Positions 36,735-46,175 of a stretch of DNA of 48,725 bases are shown here, piece by piece. Each line of letters starts with the position of its first letter. The first letter of the stretch is position 1. The DNA is from Sphingobacterium thalpophilum (GTDB taxonomy: Bacteria > Bacteroidota > Bacteroidia > B-17B0 > Aurantibacillaceae): positions 1 to 48,725 of the forward strand of contig CALPON020000004.1 in assembly GCA_943325195.2 (NCBI GenBank). The letters are read 5' to 3'. Both the position numbers and the translations under genes were made by a program. The notes beneath the pieces were generated by a model that was not told the DNA's origin, made no database searches, and saw only the letters and a list, made by a program, of their open reading frames with translations.

Positions 36735-38819
36735 ATGAATAAAGTCCATTTCTATATCCTGCAGGCTCCGGCGCTGCTTCTCTTCGCTGTTTTATTGTCT
36801 TTTGAGGCACTTGCTCAGGACAAAGAGATGTGCGCAACCGCACTTCTTCAAAATCAGTGGTTTGGTCAGCATCCCGAATTAAAACAGAAACGGGACCTGC
36901 AGCAGCGTCAATCATCCGCACAGCGTCCTGCTGCTGCTGCCAACTTTACCATCCCCGTTGTGTTTCACGTGTTGCACACAGGCGGAGTGGAAAATATTTC
37001 GGATGCGCAGATTCAGGATGCCATGGCCATCTTAAACCGTGATTACAATAAACAAAACGCAGACACAACCAATGTCGTACCGGCATTTAAACCGCTCATT
37101 GGCAATGGGGGTATTCACTTCCAGCTGGCGAGACGCGACCCCAACGGCAATTGCACAAATGGTATTATTCGCCATTGGGATAGTAAGACGCACGTTTGGG
37201 ATGGTAGTTTTTCAGATTATCTTTATTCTTGGCCTTCGGGTCAATACCTCAACGTCTATGTGGTGCGGACCATTACCTTTAACGCGGCAGGTTATACCTA
37301 TCTCCCCAATTCCGGTATTCCACAAAATGTGGACGCGATTGTGATGCTCAGTTCCTATGTTGGATCGATTGGGACCAGTAATGTCGGCCTCAGTCGCGTC
37401 CTTACTCACGAATGCGGCCACTGGCTGGATCTGGAGCATGTCTGGGGTTGGAATAATGTAGGCACCGTTTGCGGCGACGATGGTGTATTCGACACACCCA
37501 TCACTAAAGGATTTACCAGCTGCAATACCAGCGCACAAATTTGTACAAACGGCATTACTGAAAATGTTCAGAATTACATGGATTATTCGTATTGCAGTCT
37601 GATGTTCACCGCTGGCCAGGCGCAGCGCATGCAGAGCGCCATGAGCAATCCTTCCTATAACCGCGATTACCTCTCGACCCCGCAAAACCTCAGTTTGACA
37701 GGAATTGTAAATCCCGGACTCAATTGTATTACAAAGCTTGATTTACAGGTTACGCCTGGCGCCACGGTCTGCGCTGGAAAAACACTTGCACTGAAGTCGT
37801 TCACCTCGAATGCAAATCCCATCTCCTACCAGTGGAGTGCGACTACAGGCGCTCTTATCAATTCACCTAATTCACAGAGCACAACGATTCTGTTTACTAG
37901 TGCGGGACAAGTCACTGTGAACTGCCTCGTGAACTCCAGCGGCGGTGCAACGCAGAAAAGTTTGGTGGTGACCGTACTCAGTGGCAATACCAATATCACC
38001 AGTACCGCCATAGAAAACTTTGAAAACACCTTCCTAACCATGCCGGCAAACTGGTTTGTACTCAATCCCACTACGCTTAATCAGAAATGGGAAATCAGCC
38101 CAGCAGATGGCTTTGGCGGTGGGCGCTGCGTGATGATTCCCGGAGAAACATTTCCTGCAGGGACCGAAGAACTTCTGGAGTCACCTTCCTATGATTTTAA
38201 AAATAACCCCGGTGCTTTATTTTCATTCAAGTACGCCTATGCCCGCTATAGTGCGCAGCATCAGGATGTTGTTAAGATACAGGCTTCGAAAGATTGCGGC
38301 AGTTCCTGGTCGGATGTTTGGGTTCCAGGGATTTCGTCCCTAGCACAAGGTTCAGGCGGTGTCACCACACAACTCTTTCGTCCAACTGCAAGCCAATGGA
38401 AGTCCTACGAGCTAACGCAGCATCCGAATTTTGTGCCCTTCGCGAATCAAGAAAATGTCCGCTTTCGTTTTTATTTTAGAGAAGATGATCAGGGGGCTGG
38501 GCTGGGAAACCGATTCTATCTGGACGACGTGAACTTCAGCGTCCCTTTGGGCATCAATAATTATGTCGCAAGCACGGGACTGACTGTCGCTCCCAATCCT
38601 TCACATGGCAACTTTACTATTCAATTGACTGCTCATGAAGTGACCGAACTTCGTTGGAAAATGCTTGACTTGAGCGGACAAGTCCTGATGAGTGAGCAGA
38701 CGAGTTTAAAGGTAGGTACAACTACAATTCCTGTCTCCTGTTTTTTAAACCCTGGCTTGTACTTGCTGGAAATGGAACTCGCCTCTGGGAAAATCTGTTC
38801 GAAGATTCTTATTGAATAA
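36735..38819 (+). CDS. M43-like zinc metalloprotease with T9SS sorting domain
   Basis: 694 residues. Signal peptide (ALLLFAVLLSFEALAQ), propeptide region, and an M43 pappalysin-type metalloprotease domain. The zinc site is LTHECGHWLDLEHVWG near residue 225 (HExxH plus the third His), followed by NYMDYSYCSLMFT, which contains the Met-turn. The Gly usually found three residues after the HExxH is Asp here. Then comes an Ig/PKD-like domain, a jelly-roll-like region, and a T9SS tail (TVAPNPSHGNFTIQ, FLNPGLYLLEM). Secreted peptidase activity is inferred. A -7-like TAACTTTC lies at 36713-36720. Confidence 0.9.
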   Translation: MNKVHFYILQAPALLLFAVLLSFEALAQDKEMCATALLQNQWFGQHPELKQKRDLQQRQSSAQRPAAAANFTIPVVFHVLHTGGVENISDAQIQDAMAILNRDYNKQNADTTNVVPAFKPLIGNGGIHFQLARRDPNGNCTNGIIRHWDSKTHVWDGSFSDYLYSWPSGQYLNVYVVRTITFNAAGYTYLPNSGIPQNVDAIVMLSSYVGSIGTSNVGLSRVLTHECGHWLDLEHVWGWNNVGTVCGDDGVFDTPITKGFTSCNTSAQICTNGITENVQNYMDYSYCSLMFTAGQAQRMQSAMSNPSYNRDYLSTPQNLSLTGIVNPGLNCITKLDLQVTPGATVCAGKTLALKSFTSNANPISYQWSATTGALINSPNSQSTTILFTSAGQVTVNCLVNSSGGATQKSLVVTVLSGNTNITSTAIENFENTFLTMPANWFVLNPTTLNQKWEISPADGFGGGRCVMIPGETFPAGTEELLESPSYDFKNNPGALFSFKYAYARYSAQHQDVVKIQASKDCGSSWSDVWVPGISSLAQGSGGVTTQLFRPTASQWKSYELTQHPNFVPFANQENVRFRFYFREDDQGAGLGNRFYLDDVNFSVPLGINNYVASTGLTVAPNPSHGNFTIQLTAHEVTELRWKMLDLSGQVLMSEQTSLKVGTTTIPVSCFLNPGLYLLEMELASGKICSKILIE

Positions 38820-38850
38820 AAAAATCCCGGCCTAGACCGAGATTTTTTTT
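38818..38850. terminator. Bidirectional terminator between convergent genes
   Basis: AAAAAATCCCGG, loop, CCGAGATTTTTTTT with one mismatch. It lies between the metalloprotease (+) and thioredoxin (-), and works in both orientations. Confidence 0.75.
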
Positions 38851-38867
38851 AAATGTGTGCGCAATGG

Positions 38868-39185
38868 TTATAATTGAGCATCTAGTTTTGCAGCCAGTGT
38901 CGCCTTAGGCACAACACCTACTTGCTTATCCACTAATTGTCCGTTTTTGAAATACAATAAAGTAGGGATATTACGGATACCATAATTTGCACTGATTGCG
39001 GAATTCATATCCACATTCACTTTACCGATCACTGCTTTTCCATCATACTCCTTTGCAAGTTCCTCGACTACTGGACCGACCATGCGGCAAGGTCCGCACC
39101 ATTCTGCCCAAAAGTCAACCAATACCGGTTTATCGCTTTTTAATACAAGCTCTTCAAAGTTAGCGTCTGTGATTTCTAATGCCAT
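38868..39185 (-). CDS. trxA: Thioredoxin
   Basis: 105 residues. The thiol-disulfide reductant of the cytosol. Active site WCGPC (Cys30 and Cys33), with cis-Pro in NIPTLLYF. Normal length and all features present. Translation starts at the ATG at 39185 (MALEITDANF); 18 further upstream codons are in frame but have no family match. A terminator lies downstream, shared with the metalloprotease gene. Confidence 0.96.
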   Translation of the reverse strand: MALEITDANFEELVLKSDKPVLVDFWAEWCGPCRMVGPVVEELAKEYDGKAVIGKVNVDMNSAISANYGIRNIPTLLYFKNGQLVDKQVGVVPKATLAAKLDAQL

Positions 39186-39292
39186 GTGTTTGTGTTTTAA
39201 GTTTACTATAAGTGGATTACAAGTTCTATTCCATTTCAAAATTAAGGTCTTTCTGTCAGTTTGGGACAGAAAGACCTGACAAGTTTTAGCAT

Positions 39293-41875
39293 TTAACTAA
39301 CAATAACTTTGTTCCTCTGCTGAAGGTAGATGCCGCCAGCAACCGCCAGCAGCAGAATAATGGACCCAACCAAAGCAATGCTATTGCCGGTTTTATAGAC
39401 CATCGGTTCAAATTTAAATTCAATGGTATGCGCCCCAGCAGGAACAACCATTCCTCGCAGCACGTAATCCGTCTGCAGATGCTTCTGCAGTTGACCATCT
39501 ACATAAGCATTCCATCCTTTTTCATAATAGATTTCCGAAAAAACAGCAAACTCCTCGGAAGCTGAATTGCTTTTGTAAACTAAATTATTTGGCTCATACG
39601 CGCTGAGGGCAATCGTTCCAGTTGCAGGGTAGCTCTTGCGGATTTTCGCTTCGGCCTGTTGTGCACTTTCGTTTAAAATGGCGACCGATTTGGTATCGAT
39701 ATTGTAAAGACTGACGATTTCCGAATCAGGATTTTGAACAAAACGTAATTCCTTAACAAACCAGGCGTGACCGTTGGCTTCTGTATTTTTGATGGGAATT
39801 GCACGGTCCCCTTCCTCGCCAACCGGAAGAATCAGGTATTTTGTATTGAGCGCATTCAATACCGGTAACTTTGAAAAAAGGACCCGCATTAAACTATCAT
39901 TCCCACCTGCCGTGTTTATACCCTGGTAAAAGGTGTTAATCTCAGGCGTTAAATGGAAACTAATCAAATCCACATACCGTCGCAGTTTAGCGCCATGATA
40001 ACCACCAATCGATTTATGATAGTAGGAAGTGCTAGCATCATCAAATGGACTCACAGTGAGATTTAATACGCGGTAATCCGGATCTGGATCTTTTAATATC
40101 TCCTCGTCCGCTGCCGTCTTACCGGAAATGTATTGCTGATTTTCGGCTTTGGTCACAAAAGACCGGTCGTTAAGATAACGCTGATCAACGGTCCACAAAT
40201 CAATCAGGACAAAAATACCGAGAGCAGCAAATAACAACTCACGCCGCATGCCGCGGGTAAAATAGGCAAACAGCGCTGCAAAGCCCAAAAGGATAAAGAT
40301 CAATGAACGAACAGCATCCGATTTAAAAATAGCTTTTCTGGCAATTTCTAGCTGCGGCAATACTTCCGCTACTTTCTCACGGGCTTGATCTTCAGGAAAA
40401 CCAGCATTCACAAATTGTCTGTACATTTTCGCCTCCTCATTGCTGGCAAGAAAGGTATTTACGGCATCGGGAACCAAGTAACCTAGGAAGCAAAAACCAC
40501 CGGTGACGGCCAAGGAGATGATGAGTACTTTTTTAATGCTGATGGATTTTTTAAGCAAGGGCACCTGTACAAGGTCTTCCCAACTTTTGTGCTTTATTAA
40601 TTCCGAAACACACAGAACCGCCAATAAAGGTAGCACCAGTTCGGGAATGACCATGATCATGCTGACGGCGCGAAACTTATTGTAACCTGGCACATAATCC
40701 ATAAAAAACGAAGTCAGTGCCATAAAATTATGGCCCCAGCTCAATAGCACAGCCAGCACAGTCACGAGCACCAGCGGCCATTTCAATGGATTGCGAACAA
40801 ACAGCAATGCAGCAAAAGCTAGAAAAATAATGATGGCACCACTGTAATCTGGCGCAGAAAGAAGCGGCTGATCACCATAGTAAACATCTAGCTGACTAAC
40901 GATGCGTTGACTTTCGGGATCTACTTTTTTTAAGGCTGATTTATCTACCTGCCCGATTGCCCGGTTACCACCACCTTTAAAATCAGGAATTAAAAAACTA
41001 AAACTTTCCGACACGCCGTAGCTCCAGCCGGTTGCGTAATCTTTATCAAGTCCCCCTGATAAAATCGTTTTATTGCTGCTGCGATCGGGATTAATGGTCA
41101 ACTCTGCCTTACCACGGTTACTCAATTTTCCGTATTCATTCGTTGTCATTAAATTTCCGGCATTTGGAAGCAATCCAATGAGAGAAGCCACACTGAAAAA
41201 CAAAAGACTTTTAAAAAACACCGGAAGCGCTTTTCTTTTAAAAGCACCAACAAAATAGCCAAGAAGAACAAAGCCTACTATCATGTAGCCATAATAACTA
41301 ATCTGCACGTGGCCCGCATTAATTTCCATAGCAGTAAATAAGGCCGTGACGGATAAACCAAGCCAGTGTTTACCGCGAAATATCAGCACAATACCACCAA
41401 TAAGTGCTGGCAGATAGCCAAGGGCATTCGCTTTAGAATTATGTCCTGCTTGAATAATACTTAAAAAATAAGTACTCAGTCCATAGGCCAATGCTCCAAT
41501 CAGGGCGAGCCAGGGATCAACTTCGAGGCAAAGCAGTAAAATAAAAAATCCGAGACACAACAGAAACAGATACCCGCCCGGATGCGGCAAAAACAATTTA
41601 AAGGCTTTATCCAATCCGCTCAACCAATTGCCGGGGTAAAGGGTGCTGACGAGATAAGCAGGCATGCCGCCGAACATTGAATTTGTCCAAAGCGGTTCAG
41701 CATGGTGTTTCTCCCGGTAATCCGCAATCTCTTTACTCATGCCCTTGTGCATAGCAATGTCATGCTGGCGAAGTTCTTTGCCGGAGAGCAATGGTTTGAA
41801 ATAAATCAGAGTTAACATAGCAAAGACCAGTACGGCTATTGCATGTGGAAGATAGTGACGAAAGTTTATTTTCAT
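39293..41875 (-). CDS. YfhO family membrane protein
   Basis: 860 residues. Multipass membrane protein (about 13 hydrophobic segments) with a large soluble C-terminal part, matching the YfhO family, which includes GT-C-like enzymes involved in glycosylating cell-surface polymers. Visible features: LTLIYFKPLLSGKELRQHDIAMHKGMSKEIADYREKH near the N-terminus, GGMPAYLVSTLYP and GHNSKANALGYLPALIGGI. The C-terminal segment NAYVDGQLQKHLQTDYVLRGMVVPAGAHTIEFKF precedes the last helix. Its surface-sugar role fits the next genes. A -7 element is at 41893. Confidence 0.85.
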   Translation of the reverse strand: MKINFRHYLPHAIAVLVFAMLTLIYFKPLLSGKELRQHDIAMHKGMSKEIADYREKHHAEPLWTNSMFGGMPAYLVSTLYPGNWLSGLDKAFKLFLPHPGGYLFLLCLGFFILLLCLEVDPWLALIGALAYGLSTYFLSIIQAGHNSKANALGYLPALIGGIVLIFRGKHWLGLSVTALFTAMEINAGHVQISYYGYMIVGFVLLGYFVGAFKRKALPVFFKSLLFFSVASLIGLLPNAGNLMTTNEYGKLSNRGKAELTINPDRSSNKTILSGGLDKDYATGWSYGVSESFSFLIPDFKGGGNRAIGQVDKSALKKVDPESQRIVSQLDVYYGDQPLLSAPDYSGAIIIFLAFAALLFVRNPLKWPLVLVTVLAVLLSWGHNFMALTSFFMDYVPGYNKFRAVSMIMVIPELVLPLLAVLCVSELIKHKSWEDLVQVPLLKKSISIKKVLIISLAVTGGFCFLGYLVPDAVNTFLASNEEAKMYRQFVNAGFPEDQAREKVAEVLPQLEIARKAIFKSDAVRSLIFILLGFAALFAYFTRGMRRELLFAALGIFVLIDLWTVDQRYLNDRSFVTKAENQQYISGKTAADEEILKDPDPDYRVLNLTVSPFDDASTSYYHKSIGGYHGAKLRRYVDLISFHLTPEINTFYQGINTAGGNDSLMRVLFSKLPVLNALNTKYLILPVGEEGDRAIPIKNTEANGHAWFVKELRFVQNPDSEIVSLYNIDTKSVAILNESAQQAEAKIRKSYPATGTIALSAYEPNNLVYKSNSASEEFAVFSEIYYEKGWNAYVDGQLQKHLQTDYVLRGMVVPAGAHTIEFKFEPMVYKTGNSIALVGSIILLLAVAGGIYLQQRNKVIVS

Positions 41876-41892
41876 AGCGTTGAGAATGCCTG

Positions 41893-41900
41893 CAAATATA
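41893..41900 (-). promoter_or_regulatory. -7 element TATATTTG of the YfhO gene
   Basis: An exact TAnnTTTG on the minus strand, 17 bp upstream of the start at 41875. Confidence 0.5.
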
Positions 41901-41931
41901 TCAAAATAAACAGCCCTACTCCCACACTGTC

Positions 41932-41950
41932 GGCTGAAGTCCCGCTAAAA
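41932..41950 (+). promoter_or_regulatory. Recurring intergenic motif copy in the yfhO/wbpD gap
   Basis: GGCTGAAGTCCCGCTAAAA. It matches the copies at 1884 and 27499 with few changes and sits between two divergent genes. Confidence 0.45.
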
Positions 41951-41978
41951 TAAATTTCAGAAAACTGACTAATTTTGT

Positions 41979-41986
41979 TATTTTTG
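41979..41986 (+). promoter_or_regulatory. -7 element TATTTTTG of the wbpD-like gene
   Basis: An exact TAnnTTTG, 13 bp before the ATG at 42000, with TTTC at 41955-41958 (20 bp spacer) as a one-mismatch -33. Confidence 0.55.
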
Positions 41987-41999
41987 TTGATTGTTTTCT

Positions 42000-42581
42000 A
42001 TGGATCAAACCTCATATTTCGCGCACCCAACAGCCATTATTGACGCTGGTTGCCAAATTGGTGCAGGTACTAAAATATGGCACTTCTCGCACATCATGCC
42101 GAACTGCATACTCGGTGCAAATTGCAATCTGGGACAGAACGTCGTCGTTTCACCAGATGTGGTGCTCGGCGCAAACGTGAAGGTGCAGAACAACGTTTCC
42201 ATCTACACCGGCGTTATTTGTGATGAAGATGTTTTCTTGGGACCATCCATGGTCTTCACCAATGTTATTAATCCCAGAAGCGCCGTCAACCGGAAAGCAC
42301 ATTATTCGAAAACACATGTTGGAAAAGGAGCAAGCATTGGAGCGAACGCAACCATCGTCTGTGGTCACGATATCGGGAAATTTGCCTTTATTGGGGCAGG
42401 TGCGGTAGTGACTAAAACGGTTCCGGACTATGCACTAGTCGTTGGTAATCCCTCCCGTCAGATCGGCTGGATGAGTGAATACGGACAACGTCTGGAATTC
42501 AATAAGGAAGGCCTGGCCACCTGCTCAGAAAGTGGTCAGCGATATAAACTTGAAAACAACCTCGTCTCGCGTATTGCCTGA
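42000..42581 (+). CDS. WbpD/WlbB-type sugar N-acetyltransferase
   Basis: 193 residues. A left-handed beta-helix of hexapeptide repeats ([83 protein letters not shown]). This order and the KIWHFSHI and NPRSAVNRK stretches match the enzymes that acetylate the 3-amino group of UDP-2-acetamido-3-amino-2,3-dideoxyglucuronate. The start is ATG at 42000; a TTG at 41991 is also in frame. It leads a three-gene cluster with WbpB-like and WbpO/TviB-like genes. The WbpE-like aminotransferase that would supply its substrate is not in the window. Confidence 0.88.
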   Translation: MDQTSYFAHPTAIIDAGCQIGAGTKIWHFSHIMPNCILGANCNLGQNVVVSPDVVLGANVKVQNNVSIYTGVICDEDVFLGPSMVFTNVINPRSAVNRKAHYSKTHVGKGASIGANATIVCGHDIGKFAFIGAGAVVTKTVPDYALVVGNPSRQIGWMSEYGQRLEFNKEGLATCSESGQRYKLENNLVSRIA

Positions 42582-42591
42582 CATTTAATTT

Positions 42592-43641
42592 ATGAGTCAC
42601 GAATCTAAAATAAAATTCGCTGTCATCGGGCAAGGACACATCGGTAAAAGACATGCGGAAATGGTGCGTCGTAATCCCGATTGTGAACTTATCGCGGTCT
42701 GTGACCTGCTTCCAAAAGAAAAACTTGGACTGGAAAGTATTTCTGAACCCTATTATCAGTCCGTCGCTGCGCTACTTGAAGCTCATCCGGAGGTAGAGGT
42801 GGTCAATGTCTGCACGCCCAATGGGCTTCACGCGGAACATGCCTTGGCAGCTCTTGAAAAAAGTAAGCACGTTGTCGTTGAAAAACCAATGGCACTGAGT
42901 AAGGCAGATTGTGAGAAAGTGATTTATGCAGCCCTTCATCAGCATAAAACTGTTTTCTGTGTGATGCAAAACCGTTACTCACCACCTTCGGTTTGGCTGA
43001 AAGAAGTGATTGAAAAGAAAATCATTGGTGATGTTTTTATGGTCCAATTGAATTGCTATTGGAACCGTGATGAGCGTTATTATAAAGCGGGTAACTGGAA
43101 AGGCACGCAGGATTTGGATGGGGGGACTTTGTTTACGCAGTTCAGCCATTGGATTGACATTATGTACTGGGTCTTTGGGGATATCAAAAATATTCAGGCA
43201 AAATTTGCGGATTTCAACCATCAGAAGAACACGGCCTTTGAGGACAGTGGCTTTGTCAGTTTTGATTTTGTAAACGGCGGAATGGGTTGTATTAATTACT
43301 CCACAGCGGTCTGGGATAAAAATCTAGAGTCCTCTCTCACAATTGTCGGCAGCAAAGGGAGTGTGAAAGTGGGGGGACAATATATGGATCAAATCGAAGT
43401 CTGCAATATTAAAGATTATACGATGCCCGAGTTGGGGGAGACCAATCCCGCCAATGACTACGGTGCTTACAAAGGCTCAGCAAACAATCATCACAACGTC
43501 ATCGAAAATGTGGTGGAAACACTGCGAGGAAAAAATAAAATCTCAACCAATGCACTAGAAGGTTTAAAAGTGGTCGACATTATCGAACGCATTTATGCCC
43601 TTCGCCCCAAAACTGTTTTAAAAAACCTCAACGCTAACTAA
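42592..43641 (+). CDS. WbpB/WlbA-type UDP-sugar oxidoreductase (Gfo/Idh/MocA family)
   Basis: 349 residues. Rossmann dinucleotide-binding start (FAVIGQGHIGKRHAEMV), then VVNVCTPNGLHAEHALAAL, the conserved catalytic-region EKPMALSKADCE, QNRYSPPSVWLKEV, DLDGGTLFTQFSHWIDIMYW and the C-terminal beta-sheet domain. This matches the enzymes that oxidise the 3-OH of UDP-N-acetylglucosaminuronate using a NAD-linked cofactor. It starts 10 bp after the acetyltransferase stop and ends 15 bp before the next gene, so the three are an operon. Confidence in the exact substrate is moderate. Confidence 0.88.
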   Translation: MSHESKIKFAVIGQGHIGKRHAEMVRRNPDCELIAVCDLLPKEKLGLESISEPYYQSVAALLEAHPEVEVVNVCTPNGLHAEHALAALEKSKHVVVEKPMALSKADCEKVIYAALHQHKTVFCVMQNRYSPPSVWLKEVIEKKIIGDVFMVQLNCYWNRDERYYKAGNWKGTQDLDGGTLFTQFSHWIDIMYWVFGDIKNIQAKFADFNHQKNTAFEDSGFVSFDFVNGGMGCINYSTAVWDKNLESSLTIVGSKGSVKVGGQYMDQIEVCNIKDYTMPELGETNPANDYGAYKGSANNHHNVIENVVETLRGKNKISTNALEGLKVVDIIERIYALRPKTVLKNLNAN

Positions 43642-43656
43642 TTAAATTAAGCTGGA

Positions 43657-44949
43657 ATGACTATTTATAATAAAATCGTTAAGAAAGATGCCGTCGTTGC
43701 AGTAATCGGCCTTGGATACGTTGGTCTTCCAATCGCTCTTGCCTTTGCAAAGAAGGTACGGGTGATTGGATTTGATATTAATGAATCTCGCGTTCAGATG
43801 ATGAACAAAGGCATTGACCCAAGTAACGAATTAACCAAAAAAGATTTTGCAGGCGCAGATATTAAATTCACAACCAAGCTGGAAGATCTCCGTAAAGCCA
43901 ACTTCTTTATCATTGCTGTTCCCACACCAATTGATGAACATAATCTTCCGGACCTAAAGCCACTGATTGGCGCCAGCACGACGGTAGGAAAGGTATTAAA
44001 GAAAGGGGATTACGTCGTTTATGAATCAACCGTTTATCCAGGCTGTACCGAAGAGGATTGTATTCCGGTTTTGGAACAACACTCCAAATTAAAATTCAAA
44101 AAGGATTTTAAAGTCGGTTATTCGCCGGAACGTATTAATCCCGGTGATAAAGAACACACCATTACTAAGATTCTGAAAATTGTCAGCGGCTGTGACAAAG
44201 AAAGTTTGGAAAATATTGCCAAAGTCTATGAGATTATCGTGGAGCCAGGCACGCACCGTGCTGCCAGTATTAAGGTAGCTGAGGCAGCAAAGATTATTGA
44301 AAACACACAGCGTGATGTGAATATTGCACTCATGAATGAACTGTCCATCATCTTTAATAAGATGAACATCAACACTTATGATGTGTTGGCTGCAGCGGGA
44401 ACAAAATGGAACTTTCTCCGCTTTAGCCCGGGACTCGTTGGGGGACACTGCATCGGCGTTGACCCCTACTATCTGACTCACAAAGCGGAATCTCTTGGCT
44501 ACCACGCCCGGGTGATTAATAGCGGAAGATATGTCAATGACAGTATGGGCTTTTATGTCGCAAAAACCTGCGTAAAAAAAATAATCGCTGCAGGAAAGAA
44601 TATTTCCCGCTCAAAGGTCCTGGTCATGGGGGCCACCTTTAAAGAAGATGTGAGTGATATTCGTAACAGCAAGGTGGCGGACATCGTTAAGGAGCTGAAA
44701 AGTTTCGGTGTTAAAGTCGAAATTGTGGATCCCCATGCGGAAAGTGCGGAACTAAAACACGAATACGGCTTTGGTCTAAATAAACTTGGAAAAGGTTACG
44801 ATGGTGTCATCGTCGCCGTTAATCACAAAGAATACCGGTCATTAGATGAGAAGTATTTTAAAGGCATCCTGAGCAACAAAGGAGTGCTTGTAGACGTGAA
44901 GGGAATGTACAAAGATAAAATCACGTCTCTGAGCTACTGGAGTCTCTGA
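43657..44949 (+). CDS. UDP-N-acetylhexosamine 6-dehydrogenase (WbpO/TviB type)
   Basis: 430 residues. It oxidises the C6 hydroxyl of a UDP-sugar to a uronate with NAD. N-terminal Rossmann (IGLGYVGLPIALAFAKK), central domain with KVAEAAKIIENTQRDVNIALMNEL, the catalytic Cys265 in GLVGGHCIGVDPYY, and a C-terminal UDP-binding domain (ATFKEDVSDIRNSK). The block from AEAAKIIENTQRD to PYYLTHK is very close to Vi-antigen TviB as I recall it. Whether it acts on UDP-GlcNAc or UDP-GalNAc cannot be told. A strong terminator at 44972 closes the operon. Confidence 0.92.
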   Translation: MTIYNKIVKKDAVVAVIGLGYVGLPIALAFAKKVRVIGFDINESRVQMMNKGIDPSNELTKKDFAGADIKFTTKLEDLRKANFFIIAVPTPIDEHNLPDLKPLIGASTTVGKVLKKGDYVVYESTVYPGCTEEDCIPVLEQHSKLKFKKDFKVGYSPERINPGDKEHTITKILKIVSGCDKESLENIAKVYEIIVEPGTHRAASIKVAEAAKIIENTQRDVNIALMNELSIIFNKMNINTYDVLAAAGTKWNFLRFSPGLVGGHCIGVDPYYLTHKAESLGYHARVINSGRYVNDSMGFYVAKTCVKKIIAAGKNISRSKVLVMGATFKEDVSDIRNSKVADIVKELKSFGVKVEIVDPHAESAELKHEYGFGLNKLGKGYDGVIVAVNHKEYRSLDEKYFKGILSNKGVLVDVKGMYKDKITSLSYWSL

Positions 44950-44971
44950 TCTACTTCGGGCCTATCACATT

Positions 44972-45001
44972 AAAAGCTGTCCTCTTGACAGCTTTTTTTT
45001 T
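44972..45001 (+). terminator. Intrinsic terminator of the nucleotide-sugar operon
   Basis: AAAAGCTGTC, loop CTCTT, GACAGCTTTT with a T run to 45001. It lies 22 bp after the dehydrogenase stop and upstream of rmlB. Confidence 0.9.
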
Positions 45002-45084
45002 ACACGCATTCTCCCACTATTGCAAAAATTTTGGCTCAGAAGTGGCTTCTATTCGGTATTTTCATCTAAATTTACTAAAATTTC

Positions 45085-45092
45085 TACCTTTT
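45085..45092 (+). promoter_or_regulatory. -7-like element TACCTTTT of rmlB
   Basis: It matches TAnnTTTG except for the last base and ends 3 bp before the ATG at 45096, so any transcript would be leaderless. It follows a strong terminator, so a separate promoter is expected here. Confidence 0.4.
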
Positions 45093-45095
45093 AAA

Positions 45096-46148
45096 ATGAA
45101 GATTCTTATTACTGGCGGCGCCGGCTTTATTGGCTCACACGTGGTTCGTTTATTTGTAAACACCTACCCTGATTATACCATTCATAATCTTGATGCATTG
45201 ACCTATGCAGGTAATCTCGCTAACCTAACCGATATTGAGAAGAAGCCGAATTATAAGTTTATCAAAGGAGATATTGTTGATGCTGCTTTTATCAGCGCAC
45301 TCTTCGAAAAAGAAAATTATCAGGCGGTCATCCATCTGGCAGCGGAAAGTCACGTAGACCGAAGCATCACCAATCCCCTAGAATTTGTGATGACCAATGT
45401 AATTGGTACCGTGAATCTCCTGAACGCCGCAAAGACCTTGTTTAAAAAAGAAAACACCACCTTCAAACGGTTCTATCACGTGAGTACCGACGAAGTATAT
45501 GGCGCTTTGGGCGAGACGGGCATGTTTACGGAAGAAACAGCTTACGATCCGCACAGTCCCTACTCCGCTTCCAAAGCAAGTTCAGATCATTTTGTTCGCG
45601 CCTACCACGACACTTACGGAATGCCTGCAGTGATTTCCAACTGCAGCAATAATTATGGTCCCAACCATTTTCCCGAAAAACTAATTCCCTTGTGTATTAA
45701 TAACATTGTCAACAACAAGCCCCTGCCCATTTATGGAAAAGGTGAAAATGTGAGAGACTGGTTATATGTGCTCGATCATGCCACAGCTATTGACCGAGTG
45801 TTTCACCAAGCAGCGGATGGCAGTACCTATAATATTGGCGGCCATAATGAATGGACAAATATTGATGTCATTCGTTTGCTCTGCAGACTGATGGACAAAA
45901 AATTAAACCGTTCTGAAGGCAGCAATGAAAAACTCATCACCTTTGTGAAAGACCGCGCAGGCCACGATCTCCGTTACGCAATTGACAGCACAAAATTGCA
46001 AAAAGATTTAGGCTGGGTGCCTTCCGTGACATTTGAGGTAGGTCTAGAACGCACCGTTGATTGGTATCTCAATAACAGCGAGTGGTTGAATAATGTGACT
46101 TCCGGTAATTATACCAATTACTACGAAGAACAGTATACAAAGCGCTAA
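45096..46148 (+). CDS. rmlB: dTDP-glucose 4,6-dehydratase RmlB
   Basis: 350 residues. An extended SDR enzyme that makes dTDP-4-keto-6-deoxyglucose, a precursor of rhamnose and other deoxysugars. GGAGFIGSH at the N-terminus, STDEVYG, SPYSASKASSDHF (the catalytic YxxxK), NCSNNYGPNHFPEKLIPLCI, and NEWTNIDVIRLLC plus FVKDRAGHDLRYAID near the end. The start is the ATG at 45096; the frame extends about 37 codons upstream without family match, across the terminator and the -7 element. RmlA, RmlC and RmlD are not in the window. Confidence 0.96.
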   Translation: MKILITGGAGFIGSHVVRLFVNTYPDYTIHNLDALTYAGNLANLTDIEKKPNYKFIKGDIVDAAFISALFEKENYQAVIHLAAESHVDRSITNPLEFVMTNVIGTVNLLNAAKTLFKKENTTFKRFYHVSTDEVYGALGETGMFTEETAYDPHSPYSASKASSDHFVRAYHDTYGMPAVISNCSNNYGPNHFPEKLIPLCINNIVNNKPLPIYGKGENVRDWLYVLDHATAIDRVFHQAADGSTYNIGGHNEWTNIDVIRLLCRLMDKKLNRSEGSNEKLITFVKDRAGHDLRYAIDSTKLQKDLGWVPSVTFEVGLERTVDWYLNNSEWLNNVTSGNYTNYYEEQYTKR

Positions 46149-46175
46149 AAAACCGACGCTATTTTCTAGTATAAT

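Noticed and set aside
44089-44505. Minus-strand frame inside the UDP-sugar dehydrogenase
   Set aside because: Overlaps the dehydrogenase catalytic core on the other strand; no family features.
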